From Sanguibacter hominis ATCC BAA-789 (GTDB lineage: Bacteria; Actinomycetota; Actinomycetes; Actinomycetales; Cellulomonadaceae), in the NCBI RefSeq assembly GCF_012396185.1, contig NZ_JAAXOW010000002.1, positions 186,001 to 250,000 of the forward strand: a DNA stretch of 64,000 bases, in the 5' to 3' direction. The notes beneath the pieces are model-generated. The model ran no database searches. It worked only from the letters and a program-made list of their open reading frames with translations, and was not told the DNA's origin. The position numbers and the translations under genes are program-made. Positions within the stretch are counted from its first letter, which is position 1, and the number at the start of each line of letters is the position of its first letter. Positions 35,077-42,378 of this stretch are shown piece by piece.

Positions 35077-36558
35077 CTACCTCCGCAGTCGCATCCTTGA
35101 CCGGGCAGGCCAGCTGTCTGCAAAATCCACCGCCCTCGCCGTGGAGATCGCCTGGATCTGCAGGAGGTCCTTCACCGCGGCGATCGCGGCCGGCAGGTCA
35201 GCGGGGAGAGCGGACCCGAGCTCGATCGTCGCGCGCGGCACCTCACCCGCGGGCAGGACACCGCCGACTTGGGCGAGACGCATCGCAAACCGCAGTAGGA
35301 GGGGGTACTTCTCGTCGCGGACGGTGCGCATCTCCCGCAGGAGGTTCTTCGCGGGGGCGAACCCGAGCTCGAGCGCGTACCCGGAGGGGACGTCGTTCGG
35401 ATGGACGCGGCCGAGGAGTGCTTGGGCGAGGCGGGCGTTGACGGCGAGACGGTCGAGGAGTGTGTCGACGTGCCCGGTGAGGGCGGTGAGGTTCTTCGAC
35501 GTGTCCATGAACGCGGCGGTGGCGTTCTCGGGGAGGCCGATCGCACCGCCGACGGGTGTGTTCTCCGGTGTGCCGGCGCCCGAGTAGACCATGTTCGGGT
35601 TGGCGCTCTGCGACGCCGCAGCCAGGTCGGTGTCGGTGTTGGCGAGGTCGTCGAGGATATGCGCGATGCGCAGCAGCAGGGACCTGCCGAACGTCCTGGT
35701 GGTGGAGGGGTCGTTGGGGACGTGCACGACGGGGATGAAGTCGATCCCGAGGTTCACCCAGCCATCCGCCAGGCCTTCGGATGGGGTGGTGATGGGGCGG
35801 GTGCCGGCCTTGCGGGCGAGGTCGGGCGAGTACACGTCGACGTCGGATAGGAGGTCCGCGGTGTCGTAGTCGACGACTCGGTACAGGCACACCCAGTCCG
35901 CCGTCCCGCCGTACGGGGGCGTCCACGGCTTTTCGGTCTTGCGCAGCTGCCACGTGTGGGGGCGGATCCACGTCGTACCGGTCTCGTCCTTCCATTCCCA
36001 GGCGAGGTGGACGGTGGCGGGGTATTCGTCGTATTCCCAGCCTGCGACGCGGGCACGGTTCTCGGTGTCGGGGAAGTAGAAGCCCGGGTCGAACACGCGC
36101 AGGCGGGGGCGATGCTTGGTGGGGGACCAGCCGAGGACGTACACGCCATCCCCGTCGCCGATCGAGTGCTCTTCGCCTTCGAGGAGCTTCTGCGTGAGCC
36201 GCTCCGCGTCAGCCCAGTCGGTGAGCCAGTCGACGAACGCGTCAGGGGCGGTGTCGTCGAGGGTGACGGTCTGCTCATCGCCGAGGAGGAGGGCGCGGGC
36301 GGTGTCGATGAGGAGGGATGGGTCGCCGTGTTCGCGGACGTTCTTGCCGCCTGCGTCGGAGTCGTCGCCTGCCTGCCAGACGCTTTCGGGGAGGTGGAAG
36401 CGGCGGGTGTTGGTGCGGTAGGCGCCGAGGACTCCGTATGCGGCGAGGCGTCGTCGGTCGGTCTGGTCGATCCACGTCTTGCCGGGGAGGGCTTCGTGGC
36501 CGCGGAGTTCGGGGATGTGCGCGAGGGGCGCGTACTGGTCGTTCAGGTAGGGCTGCAC
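35077..36558 (-). CDS. Phage portal protein (SPP1 gp6-like), 3'-truncated
   Basis: The portal forms the ring through which DNA enters the capsid. The 493-residue product follows the SPP1-type portals of actinophages: WIDQTDRRRLAAYG early, DGVYVLGWSP and the GFYFPDTENRARV region, then the long helices around NPNMVYSGAGTPENTPVGG and LRFAMRLAQVGG. The family normally continues past ISTARAV with another helix. Here it changes into a short unrelated tail (SWPARSRMRLRR) and stops, so the end is a fusion joint. GTG 36558 follows a GGAGG site. It is the last gene of the packaging operon. Confidence 0.85.
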   Translation of the reverse strand: MQPYLNDQYAPLAHIPELRGHEALPGKTWIDQTDRRRLAAYGVLGAYRTNTRRFHLPESVWQAGDDSDAGGKNVREHGDPSLLIDTARALLLGDEQTVTLDDTAPDAFVDWLTDWADAERLTQKLLEGEEHSIGDGDGVYVLGWSPTKHRPRLRVFDPGFYFPDTENRARVAGWEYDEYPATVHLAWEWKDETGTTWIRPHTWQLRKTEKPWTPPYGGTADWVCLYRVVDYDTADLLSDVDVYSPDLARKAGTRPITTPSEGLADGWVNLGIDFIPVVHVPNDPSTTRTFGRSLLLRIAHILDDLANTDTDLAAASQSANPNMVYSGAGTPENTPVGGAIGLPENATAAFMDTSKNLTALTGHVDTLLDRLAVNARLAQALLGRVHPNDVPSGYALELGFAPAKNLLREMRTVRDEKYPLLLRFAMRLAQVGGVLPAGEVPRATIELGSALPADLPAAIAAVKDLLQIQAISTARAVDFADSWPARSRMRLRR

Positions 36559-36649
36559 CGGGTGGCCTCCATCGCGTGATGCTGAGTCTCAGGAGTATTG
36601 GTTGCGGCATGTCACTCAAGTGAGCGCCCAAGGAAGTCGAAACAGGGGC

Positions 36650-37153
36650 ATGGGGAAGGGAGCGCAGAGGCGCCGCGCGGAGGATGTCGACGCCCTGTTG
36701 GAGCACCTCAGGTGGGCATGGGGCTTGGAGGTAGAGCGTGGATCGCGCGCTCGAGAGCTGGGGCTAGGAGTATTGGCCACGAACGGCCTCCTCCTGGCGC
36801 TACTGATCGAGGACGACGGATCGTTCGGGGTTTCTGGGCTCGATTGGATCCCGGCCTTCTGGCACTTCTTCTCGCTTGCGCTGGCCGTGTGGGCATTACT
36901 GCCTCGGCGGGCGAACCACCTCAACTACGACAACTACATTGACGCGTGGCGCGACCTAGAGCGGGACATGGAGGCGACCGCCGCGATCAAGGAATGCCTC
37001 CTGAGCGAGCTCCTCCTCGGGCCAACTCGGGACCATGCGCCGCTCGTGCAGCAACGGACCCGCAACACCGCGACCCTCGACCTGGTCAGCATCTCGGTGG
37101 CATGCCTCGGAGCCGCCATTGTCTCGCTTGCCGTTGTTACCTGGATCTCCTAG
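36650..37153 (+). CDS. Membrane protein on the opposite strand of the prophage (moron-like)
   Basis: The function is unknown. The 167-residue product has a basic, helical N-terminus, membrane segments at about 35-53 and 66-84, a 55-residue amphipathic cytoplasmic helix region (YDNYIDAWRDLERDMEA and following), and a third membrane segment at about 144-165. This is the shape of small SLATT-like or superinfection-exclusion membrane proteins, but I see no specific family motif. ATG 36650 is the best start; GTG 36620 is possible and would put TCACTcaAGTGA (36611-36622) over the start region. It is followed after 8 nt by a tiny gene. Confidence 0.65.
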   Translation: MGKGAQRRRAEDVDALLEHLRWAWGLEVERGSRARELGLGVLATNGLLLALLIEDDGSFGVSGLDWIPAFWHFFSLALAVWALLPRRANHLNYDNYIDAWRDLERDMEATAAIKECLLSELLLGPTRDHAPLVQQRTRNTATLDLVSISVACLGAAIVSLAVVTWIS

Positions 37154-37161
37154 GAGGGGCC

Positions 37162-37299
37162 TTGTCGAAAAGTACAGGCGGCGGAAAGTCCAACGGCAAG
37201 AAGCCTGCCGAGAAGCCAAAGCCACCCTCGAAGTTCCCCTGGCGGCCCACCAATCTCAGGGAAGGCTCGAAGGGCACGGAGACGCGAAAGCGGGACTAG
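37162..37299 (+). CDS. Very small Lys/Pro-rich protein, TTG start
   Basis: This 45-residue product is strongly basic (KSNGKKPAEKPKPPSKFPW) with no membrane segment. TTG 37162 is preceded by TAGGAGGGG, an excellent ribosome binding site, and lies 8 nt after the stop of the membrane-protein gene, so the two form an operon. The stop overlaps the end of the convergent terminase gene. Codon use is less GC-biased than host genes. It could be a partner of the membrane protein; nothing is known. Confidence 0.5.
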   Translation: MSKSTGGGKSNGKKPAEKPKPPSKFPWRPTNLREGSKGTETRKRD

Positions 37300-38780
37300 C
37301 GTCCGCGCATACCCCCCCACCGCCCACTTCCGGCCTTCCGCGCGGGGTTGACCTTGGTGTGATGCGGCTGGAACAACACCGTCAGCCCGTGCACGAGCGC
37401 GTCCACACGGTCCGGCGACGCACCCTCACCCGTCCACGTGAGCATCTGATCCTCGAGCTTCGACAGGCGGTCCGTGCCGTCGGCGGCGTGCTTCACGTGC
37501 CCCGTCTCGTACAGGGCGGCGATCGCTTCGGCGCGCGTGCGCTTGGACTGGACGGCGTGCACGCGCTGGATGCGCGGCATCAGCCTGCGCGTGTTCCTGC
37601 GTTCGGTGACGACGCGCCAGGCGGCGTTGAGCACCTCGAGGACCATCTCCCCACCCTGGTTGTCCTCGACGACGATGTCGGTGGCGTTCCAGTCGAGGAC
37701 GGCGTCCCAGGCGGCGCAGCCCCACTCGACAGGGGAGCCGCGGAGGGTGCGGTCGTCGAGGACCCAGCCGCGGCGTTGCGAGTCCATGCCCGTGACGACG
37801 ATGCCCGTCATGTCCGATGTCTTCTTGGAGGTGGCGGCGGGGTCGACGGCGACGACGATGCGCTGCAGGTCGTGATGGATCTCGCCGGTCTTGCCGCGGT
37901 TGGACTCGATCCACGGGGACTTCCAGACGGCGCCTTCGGCGGGGGTGGGGCGCTGCTGGTACAGGGCAGCCCACGTGCGAGTGGGGGCGTTGCGCTTGAT
38001 CGCCTCCCACTGCTCGCGGGTGCGCCCTCGGGCGGACAACATGAACTCACCCGCCTCGCGGCCGAGCTGGTCCGTGGCGGGGTCGTCGCACTGTGCGGGG
38101 ATGGATACGACGTCCCAGCGTGGCCCGTCTTCCGATGAGAGGAGGCGGCCGGCGAGGTCATCCTCGTGCCACCTGGTGAGGATGAGGATGACGGGCGCGC
38201 TGGGTGCGAGGCGGGTGGAGGCGGTGTCGGTCCACCAGTCCCAGACCTTCTCGCGGAAGGTGGGGGAGTCGGCCTGTTCGCGGTCCTTCACGGGGTCGTC
38301 GATGAGGAGGAGGTCGACGGGGCGTCCGGTCATGGCTCCGCCGACGCCAGCGGTGAAGACGCCGCCGTCGTGCTGGTCGAGCTGCCACTCGTGCTGCGCG
38401 GACAGGTCCGGACGGACTGAGAGGTTCAGGTCGCGGGCGTGCTGGGTGATGTCGTCGCGGATGGCGCGACCCCACCTGCGGGCGATGTTCGCTTCGTACG
38501 AGGCGACAGCGATGCGCAGGTCAGGGTTCTGGGTGAGGGCCCAGAGGGGGAAGCGGCGGGAGGCGCGTTGGCTCTTGCCTTCCTGCGGGGGCATGGAGAT
38601 GACGAGTCGTGAGTCAGGGGTGTTGAACGCGCGGACGAGTGCGGCGTCGATGACGTCGAGCGCGGGGGTTTGCCGGGTCTTGGGGTCGAGGAATGCCGCG
38701 AGGTCGCCGGGGGTGTCCCAGCGAGGTGGTGGTGCGGGCTCGAACAGGCGTGCGGCATGCTCCGCCCAGGAAGCGATCAC
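37296..38780 (-). CDS. Phage terminase large subunit
   Basis: This is the packaging ATPase and nuclease. The 494-residue product has a Walker A-like PPQEGKS at 64-70, Walker B LLLIDDP at 157-163, ILTRWHEDD as coupling motif, and an RNase H-like nuclease with acidic residues in VVAVDPAATSK and DIVVEDNQGG. Together these define a complete terminase. GTG 38780 is chosen because GGGAG lies 8 nt upstream; earlier in-frame codons overlap the divergent membrane gene. The start sites of the two divergent genes are only 15 nt apart. Confidence 0.9.
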   Translation of the reverse strand: MIASWAEHAARLFEPAPPPRWDTPGDLAAFLDPKTRQTPALDVIDAALVRAFNTPDSRLVISMPPQEGKSQRASRRFPLWALTQNPDLRIAVASYEANIARRWGRAIRDDITQHARDLNLSVRPDLSAQHEWQLDQHDGGVFTAGVGGAMTGRPVDLLLIDDPVKDREQADSPTFREKVWDWWTDTASTRLAPSAPVILILTRWHEDDLAGRLLSSEDGPRWDVVSIPAQCDDPATDQLGREAGEFMLSARGRTREQWEAIKRNAPTRTWAALYQQRPTPAEGAVWKSPWIESNRGKTGEIHHDLQRIVVAVDPAATSKKTSDMTGIVVTGMDSQRRGWVLDDRTLRGSPVEWGCAAWDAVLDWNATDIVVEDNQGGEMVLEVLNAAWRVVTERRNTRRLMPRIQRVHAVQSKRTRAEAIAALYETGHVKHAADGTDRLSKLEDQMLTWTGEGASPDRVDALVHGLTVLFQPHHTKVNPARKAGSGRWGGMRGR

Positions 38781-38783
38781 CGG

Positions 38784-38789
38784 TAGTCT
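38784..38789 (+). promoter_or_regulatory. Putative -10 hexamer of leaderless gene at 38796
   Basis: TAGTCT ends 6 nt before the ATG at 38796. It lies within the leader of the divergent terminase gene. Confidence 0.4.
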
Positions 38790-38795
38790 CCCACC

Positions 38796-39296
38796 ATGAC
38801 CACCGCGGACGAGATTAGGGCAATCGCAAGCGCGCTGGGGGGGATCGCGACCTTCGCGGTGATCCTCCAAGGGTCCTTCGATGGCTTGTCGCAACGGAAA
38901 CTGCTCGAGAAGGACCTAGCTATAGCGAGATCTCTCCCTCGTAAGTCGTCGATGCGCAAAAAACTCCTCGGCAGTATCGAGGGTCGCATCGATGCCCTTG
39001 TCGATCCTGACGTTGATCGGAGCACCCGGCAAGCCAAGTTGGCTGTGATCACGCTGGGCGTGGGGTACGTTGTGCTGCTTTGGGTGGCGGAGGACGGATC
39101 TCTCTGCCTGGCTGGGCTTGCCTCAGTGGGGGTAGTTCTACCGGCAGTTGGACTGTGGCTGAGCATGAGACGTCGAAGCAAGGCGCTAGGGGTCATCCAT
39201 GCCCGCCACTCAGGAGCCGAAGTCTCCGAGGCACGACTTCGCCGACGCGCTCCTGCTGTGCCGCCGTCAGCTGCAGATCACCCAGGATCGCCTTGA
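38796..39296 (+). CDS. Small membrane protein, opposite strand in prophage
   Basis: The function is unknown. The 166-residue product has membrane segments at about 9-27, 83-102 and 106-126, separated by a charged helical stretch (LLEKDLAIARSLPRKSSMRKK). Its C-terminal 35 residues are encoded antisense to the end of the terminase-small-like gene. Part of that tail may be tolerated read-through, because it is Arg/Pro-rich. It has no ribosome binding site but a TAGTCT hexamer 6 nt before the ATG. Base use is less GC-rich than the host. Likely a lysogenically expressed accessory gene. Confidence 0.6.
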   Translation: MTTADEIRAIASALGGIATFAVILQGSFDGLSQRKLLEKDLAIARSLPRKSSMRKKLLGSIEGRIDALVDPDVDRSTRQAKLAVITLGVGYVVLLWVAEDGSLCLAGLASVGVVLPAVGLWLSMRRRSKALGVIHARHSGAEVSEARLRRRAPAVPPSAADHPGSP

Positions 39297-39804
39297 TGAC
39301 CGCGGCCACCTGCTCACCCTGAGCCTCAGCCAGACGCACGCGACGCTCCTCCACGCCAGCACGCAACGCCGCCGTGCACACGGCGACAAGGTGCTTGCGC
39401 TCCCGCTCGTACAGGTCGTACCAGACCGACGTCGACGCCGTCTCCACCGTCTCCTCGATCGGGCCGTCAGCGGAGTCCGTCTGCTTCCACTTCGTCTTGC
39501 CCCACACGAGCTCGTCGCGCTCCACCTCGCGCACACGGTCGCGCAGCCAGTCCACATGCCCGGCCGTCCAGCGAACCTCCTCGAGCAGCGCCTCCGACGG
39601 CGACACGTCCCGAGACAGGCCGAGCGTAGTCACGGCCTTCTCAGCCTCGCGAGCCGCCTTCGCCTCCTCCACACGACGAGCAGCCGCAGCCTTCGCCTTC
39701 CGCGACCCCGACCCATGCACACGACACGTCGACGCACCCTCAATCGCATACCGCGCACACTGCACACCCGTGCTCTTCGCCTTCGCCGTGCACCGCTGCG
39801 CCAT
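39193..39804 (-). CDS. Terminase small subunit-like phage protein with CCCH zinc motif
   Basis: It probably recognises phage DNA for packaging or is an associated factor. The 203-residue product begins with Cys5-x10-Cys16-x10-Cys27-x2-His30 (MAQRCTAKA, VQCARYA, TCRVHG), a motif I recall at the N-terminus of many actinophage small-terminase-like proteins. Long charged helices follow (about 35-60 and 75-175). It lies upstream of terminase large in the same direction. ATG 39804 follows an AAGGGA site, and a pair of 17-bp palindromes lies 20-66 nt upstream. Confidence 0.65.
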   Translation of the reverse strand: MAQRCTAKAKSTGVQCARYAIEGASTCRVHGSGSRKAKAAAARRVEEAKAAREAEKAVTTLGLSRDVSPSEALLEEVRWTAGHVDWLRDRVREVERDELVWGKTKWKQTDSADGPIEETVETASTSVWYDLYERERKHLVAVCTAALRAGVEERRVRLAEAQGEQVAAVIKAILGDLQLTAAQQERVGEVVPRRLRLLSGGHG

Positions 39805-39823
39805 GCTCGGGTCCCTTCATGAG

Positions 39824-39840
39824 GTTCTGTGACACGGAAT
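39824..39840 (-). promoter_or_regulatory. Operator copy 1 (17-bp palindrome), terminase operon
   Basis: GTTCTGTGACACGGAAT matches the consensus ATTCCGTG-N-CACGGAAT at all but two positions. It lies 20 nt upstream of the ATG at 39804. Confidence 0.65.
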
Positions 39841-39853
39841 GGCCTTCATGGGG

Positions 39854-39870
39854 ATTCCGTGTCACAGAAT
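39854..39870 (-). promoter_or_regulatory. Operator copy 2 (17-bp palindrome), terminase operon
   Basis: ATTCCGTGTCACAGAAT has one mismatch to the consensus. Its centre is 30 bp from copy 1. Both copies are part of a ~27-bp direct repeat (39814-39840 and 39844-39870) that also includes CCTTCATG. Confidence 0.7.
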
Positions 39871-39875
39871 GCGGA

Positions 39876-39914
39876 ACTCCCCCCCCGACCCCGTGGTGTG
39901 GGGTTGGGGGGAGT
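39876..39914 (-). terminator. Terminator-like hairpin between the DUF gene and the terminase operon
   Basis: ACTCCCCCCCCGACCCC pairs with GGGGTTGGGGGGAGT (small wobble and bulge) across GTGGTGT. It would end the transcript of the gene at 39930-40154 before the operators. Confidence 0.55.
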
Positions 39915-39929
39915 GTCCGGTGTGGGGTG

Positions 39930-40154
39930 TCAGTCGGTGATCTCGATGGTGGTGCGTCCTCGCGAGTCGACGTCGATCTCGTGGCCTGCGGCGTAGAGCG
40001 TGATCTCGGTCTTGGGTCTGGAGTTGGCGATCCGCTCGTCTTCATGGTTGATCTGGGTGATGCGGCCGGTGATGGAGGTGCCGTCGGGGTGAGTGACGGT
40101 GGTCAGCTTCCCCAGATGCGCAGCGTTGAGGTCTGAGAGGTTGATCGTTGCCAT
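39930..40154 (-). CDS. Small phage protein of unknown function
   Basis: The 74-residue product reads as alternating beta strands (GKLTTVTHPDGTSITGRITQI, then KTEITLYAAGHEIDVDSRG), compatible with a small beta-barrel fold. It has no zinc motif or membrane segment. ATG 40154 follows an AGGGGAA ribosome binding site. A terminator-like hairpin lies just after its stop. I recall similar short strand-rich proteins in actinophage early regions but no function. Confidence 0.6.
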   Translation of the reverse strand: MATINLSDLNAAHLGKLTTVTHPDGTSITGRITQINHEDERIANSRPKTEITLYAAGHEIDVDSRGRTTIEITD

Positions 40155-40311
40155 GGCGGTTCCCCTGTCTGTCGGTGCCCGTCGTTGGGCGTGACGCCAA
40201 CGTAGCGGGAGAGGCGCTGTCACGGCACCTACTGCTTCGGGTGGCTACGGCGACGATGCAGGGACCAGGGGATGGGCGCGGCGAGGGTCAGGCGTGAGGC
40301 TCGCCTGCCGC

Positions 40312-40317
40312 TAGTGT
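40312..40317 (+). promoter_or_regulatory. Putative -10 hexamer of leaderless gene at 40324
   Basis: TAGTGT ends 6 nt before the ATG at 40324. Confidence 0.4.
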
Positions 40318-40323
40318 CGCCGC

Positions 40324-40626
40324 ATGGTCTCCGCTCTCGCAGCATCGCTCGTGATCTTCGGTACTGGTGCGCAAGCGGCTCTCGCGTTGCGCGCGTTGAC
40401 TACCGCGAGCTGGATGAGTGACGCGCTCGCCGTAGACGAACTGCGGTCGGAGGTTCCGTGGTGGCGTCCGCTTCGATGGATCCGGCACCGTCGTCTGGTG
40501 AAGGAGATCGTTGCGACGAGCCCACGGGAGCGTGGTGCGTGGAAGCGCACGCAGTGGGAGTTGCGGGCCTGGGCTTCGCTGCTTATGGGCGCTGGCTTCG
40601 CCTTGTGGGATGCGGTGTTCGGGTAG
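40324..40626 (+). CDS. Small two-helix membrane protein, opposite strand in prophage
   Basis: The function is unknown. The 100-residue product has a hydrophobic N-terminal segment (about 3-26), a basic central region (RPLRWIRHRRLVKE) and a C-terminal membrane segment (about 80-98). It begins without a ribosome binding site, with TAGTGT 6 nt before the ATG. It converges on the beta-clamp gene with no gap. The layout is like the other opposite-strand membrane genes of this element. Confidence 0.55.
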   Translation: MVSALAASLVIFGTGAQAALALRALTTASWMSDALAVDELRSEVPWWRPLRWIRHRRLVKEIVATSPRERGAWKRTQWELRAWASLLMGAGFALWDAVFG

Positions 40627-41721
40627 TCACCCGGCGAAGCGGATGGGGACGAGCAGGTACCGGTATGCGTTGACGAGGTCGCCGTCTGCGGTGACGCCGG
40701 TGAAGACGACGGGCTTGTTCGGGTGGGTGAAGCCGAGCTCGACGGTGGCGGTGTCGAGGGCGGTGAGGCCGTCGATGAGGAACGTCGGGTTGAACGCGAC
40801 GGCGATCGGGGCGCCAACGAGGGTGGCGGGGAATTCTTCGGTGGCGGTGGCGTCGTCTCCGGTGCCTGCGGTGAGCGTGAGGGTGTTCGTGTCGAAGGTG
40901 AGACGGACGGGGGTGTTGCGTTCAGCGACGAGGGCGACGCGCTTGACCGCCGCGGTGAGGTCGGCGACGTTCACCCGAGCGGTGATCGGCGTGTCGTCGG
41001 GGAAGAGACGGCGGACGGGCGGGTAGTCGCCGTCGACCTGCAGGGACGTAAGGGTGCGGGCGCCGGTGGTGAACGCGGCGAGCTGGTCAGAGGTGGCGAA
41101 CCCGACAGGGCCTGCGGTCGTCTTGGTGACTTCGGTGAGGGTGCGGGCGCGCAGCAGCCATTCACCGTCGAGGTCACCGTCGTGTGCGAGCTCGCGCAGG
41201 GCGAGCCTGTACCGGTCGGTGGCGAGGAGCGTGACCTTGCCGGGGGTGGCTTCGACCTTGATGCACGTGAGGAGGGGCAGGGTGTCGTCGCGGGATGCTG
41301 CGACGGCGACCTGGGAGACGGCGTGGGCGAGGGAGTGACCGTCGAGGGTGACGGTGCTCGCGGGCGCGGCCGGGAGGGCGGGGTAACCGTCGTGCGGCAT
41401 GGTCAGGAGGCGGAAGCGGGATGCGCCGCAGCGGATCGAGAGGCCGCCGTCGACCTCGAGGGTGACAGGCTTGCCCGGGAGCGCTTTGACGATGTCGGCG
41501 AGGAGCCGCCCGGAGACGAGCGCCGTGCCCGGGGTGGTGACGTTGGCGGTCACGGTCGTCGTGGTGGACGTCTCGTAGTCGTACGCGGACAGGGTCAGCG
41601 TGGAGCCGTCGGCGGTCAGGAGGATGCCTGCGAGGACCGGGGCTGCGGGGCGGGCCGGGATGGTGCGGGCGGTCCAGGTGACAGCGTCGGCGAGGACGTC
41701 GGAGGGGATGGTGAGCTTCAC
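40627..41721 (-). CDS. Phage-encoded DNA polymerase III beta clamp homologue
   Basis: Beta clamps encircle DNA and tether polymerases. The 364-residue product shows the three-domain clamp layout: an N-terminal KLTIPSDVLADAVTWTAR, a second domain starting near TVTLDGHSLAHAVSQVAVAASRDDTLPLLTCIKVE with ATDRYRLALRE, and a third with TEEFPATL, the FNPTFLIDGL loop and C-terminal YLLVPIR. It is complete, though slightly shorter than host clamps. GTG 41721 overlaps the stop of the preceding membrane gene (GTGA). Host dnaN normally lies by dnaA, so this is a phage copy, probably used with the adjacent DnaB-like helicase. Confidence 0.88.
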   Translation of the reverse strand: MKLTIPSDVLADAVTWTARTIPARPAAPVLAGILLTADGSTLTLSAYDYETSTTTTVTANVTTPGTALVSGRLLADIVKALPGKPVTLEVDGGLSIRCGASRFRLLTMPHDGYPALPAAPASTVTLDGHSLAHAVSQVAVAASRDDTLPLLTCIKVEATPGKVTLLATDRYRLALRELAHDGDLDGEWLLRARTLTEVTKTTAGPVGFATSDQLAAFTTGARTLTSLQVDGDYPPVRRLFPDDTPITARVNVADLTAAVKRVALVAERNTPVRLTFDTNTLTLTAGTGDDATATEEFPATLVGAPIAVAFNPTFLIDGLTALDTATVELGFTHPNKPVVFTGVTADGDLVNAYRYLLVPIRFAG

Positions 41722-41921
41722 GGGATTCGCTTTCGGTTGAGGGCGTACCAGGTCAGGCCTGTGGTGAGGATGAGGGGCCACGTCCACGCGAGGGCGGTGG
41801 CGAGGAGGGCGGCGCGTAGGTCGGTGGGGCGGTGCTCGAGGTGGGCGAGTCTGGCGGCGCAGAGCATCGCTGCGGCCCACATGAGGGTGACGAGCGCGTA
41901 GAACATCACGACGGCGGTCAC
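41718..41921 (-). CDS. Small membrane protein in the clamp operon
   Basis: This 67-residue protein has two hydrophobic segments (about 4-24 and 38-58) joined by a short polar loop (LAHLEHRPTDLR) and a basic end (LNRKRIP). GTG 41921 overlaps the stop of the Cys-rich gene (GTGA) and its own stop overlaps the clamp start (GTGA), so translation is coupled on both sides. No family is recognised. It is too small for a transporter; a holin-like or regulatory role is possible but unsupported. Confidence 0.6.
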   Translation of the reverse strand: MTAVVMFYALVTLMWAAAMLCAARLAHLEHRPTDLRAALLATALAWTWPLILTTGLTWYALNRKRIP

Positions 41922-42139
41922 GGCAGGCCCGCGCGCTGCGACTCGGCCTGCCGGCACTGGAACTCGTGCACGATGCTGGCGGTGCGGGTCTCGAAGCTGA
42001 CGTGGCAGACCGGGCAGTGCGAGTCGCGTTCGCGGCATCGTGTGCAGCCGACGGGGCAGCCTCCGCTGACGGGTGGGAAGTCGCAGTGCGTGCACAGGCC
42101 GGTGCGGGTCTTGCGCGCACCGCAGATGCAGTGGCTCAT
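41918..42139 (-). CDS. Cys-rich small protein with several zinc-binding motifs
   Basis: The 73-residue product carries eleven cysteines in pairs: CIC, LCTHC, GCPVGCTRC and HCPVCHVSF followed by a His and Cys at IVHEFQC, the last resembling a C2HC zinc finger. It could bind nucleic acid or protein. ATG 42139 overlaps the stop of the RHH gene (ATGA). Its stop overlaps the membrane-protein start. Too compact for an enzyme. It is part of the four-gene coupled operon. Confidence 0.7.
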   Translation of the reverse strand: MSHCICGARKTRTGLCTHCDFPPVSGGCPVGCTRCRERDSHCPVCHVSFETRTASIVHEFQCRQAESQRAGLP

Positions 42140-42315
42140 CGGGGCTCCTCGAGGGTGATCTGACGGCGTTCGCAGTCCTCGGCGATGAGGCGGCGAACGT
42201 AGGTGGAGGCGGATGCTTGTCCGCGTGCGAGGTCGACCATGCGACGTCCGTCTTCGGTGAGGCGGACGTTGAGGAACGTGGTGTGGGGTTGGGCGCCCTC
42301 GGGGGTTCGTGCCAC
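42136..42315 (-). CDS. Ribbon-helix-helix (CopG/Arc-type) DNA-binding protein
   Basis: This is a 59-residue transcription regulator. The ribbon strand TTFLNVRLTEDG is followed by helix MVDLARGQAS, the turn and second helix STYVRRLIAEDCERR, the standard RHH pattern in which the NVRL side chains contact DNA. GTG 42315 is the only start giving the full ribbon. It lies 27 nt downstream of a perfect 17-bp palindrome and 47 nt from a second one. RHH dimers usually bind such tandem palindromes near their own promoter, so autoregulation is likely. The stop overlaps the next gene (ATGA). Confidence 0.75.
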   Translation of the reverse strand: MARTPEGAQPHTTFLNVRLTEDGRRMVDLARGQASASTYVRRLIAEDCERRQITLEEPR

Positions 42316-42341
42316 CCGGCGATGGTCGGGGAGGGGGTGTC

Positions 42342-42358
42342 ATTCCGTGTCACGGAAT
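42342..42358 (-). promoter_or_regulatory. Operator copy 3 (perfect 17-bp palindrome), RHH operon
   Basis: ATTCCGTGTCACGGAAT is a perfect 8+1+8 palindrome 27 nt upstream of the RHH start codon. Confidence 0.75.
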
Positions 42359-42361
42359 CGG

Positions 42362-42378
42362 ATTCCGTGTCACGTTAT
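42362..42378 (-). promoter_or_regulatory. Operator copy 4 (17-bp palindrome, one half degraded), RHH operon
   Basis: ATTCCGTGTCACGTTAT keeps one perfect half site. Its centre is 20 bp from copy 3, and it overlaps the stop codon of the helicase gene. Confidence 0.65.

Noticed and set aside
36650-37153. Assignment of the membrane protein as a Pycsar TM effector
   Set aside because: The typical ADTKAS-type motif at the first membrane helix is absent and no cyclase gene is adjacent.
41718-42353. One 211-codon minus-strand frame starting inside the operator
   Set aside because: Only its last 67 codons look like a protein. The first part is Pro/Ser/Arg shadow of the RHH and Cys-rich genes, which use other frames with ATGA/GTGA overlaps.
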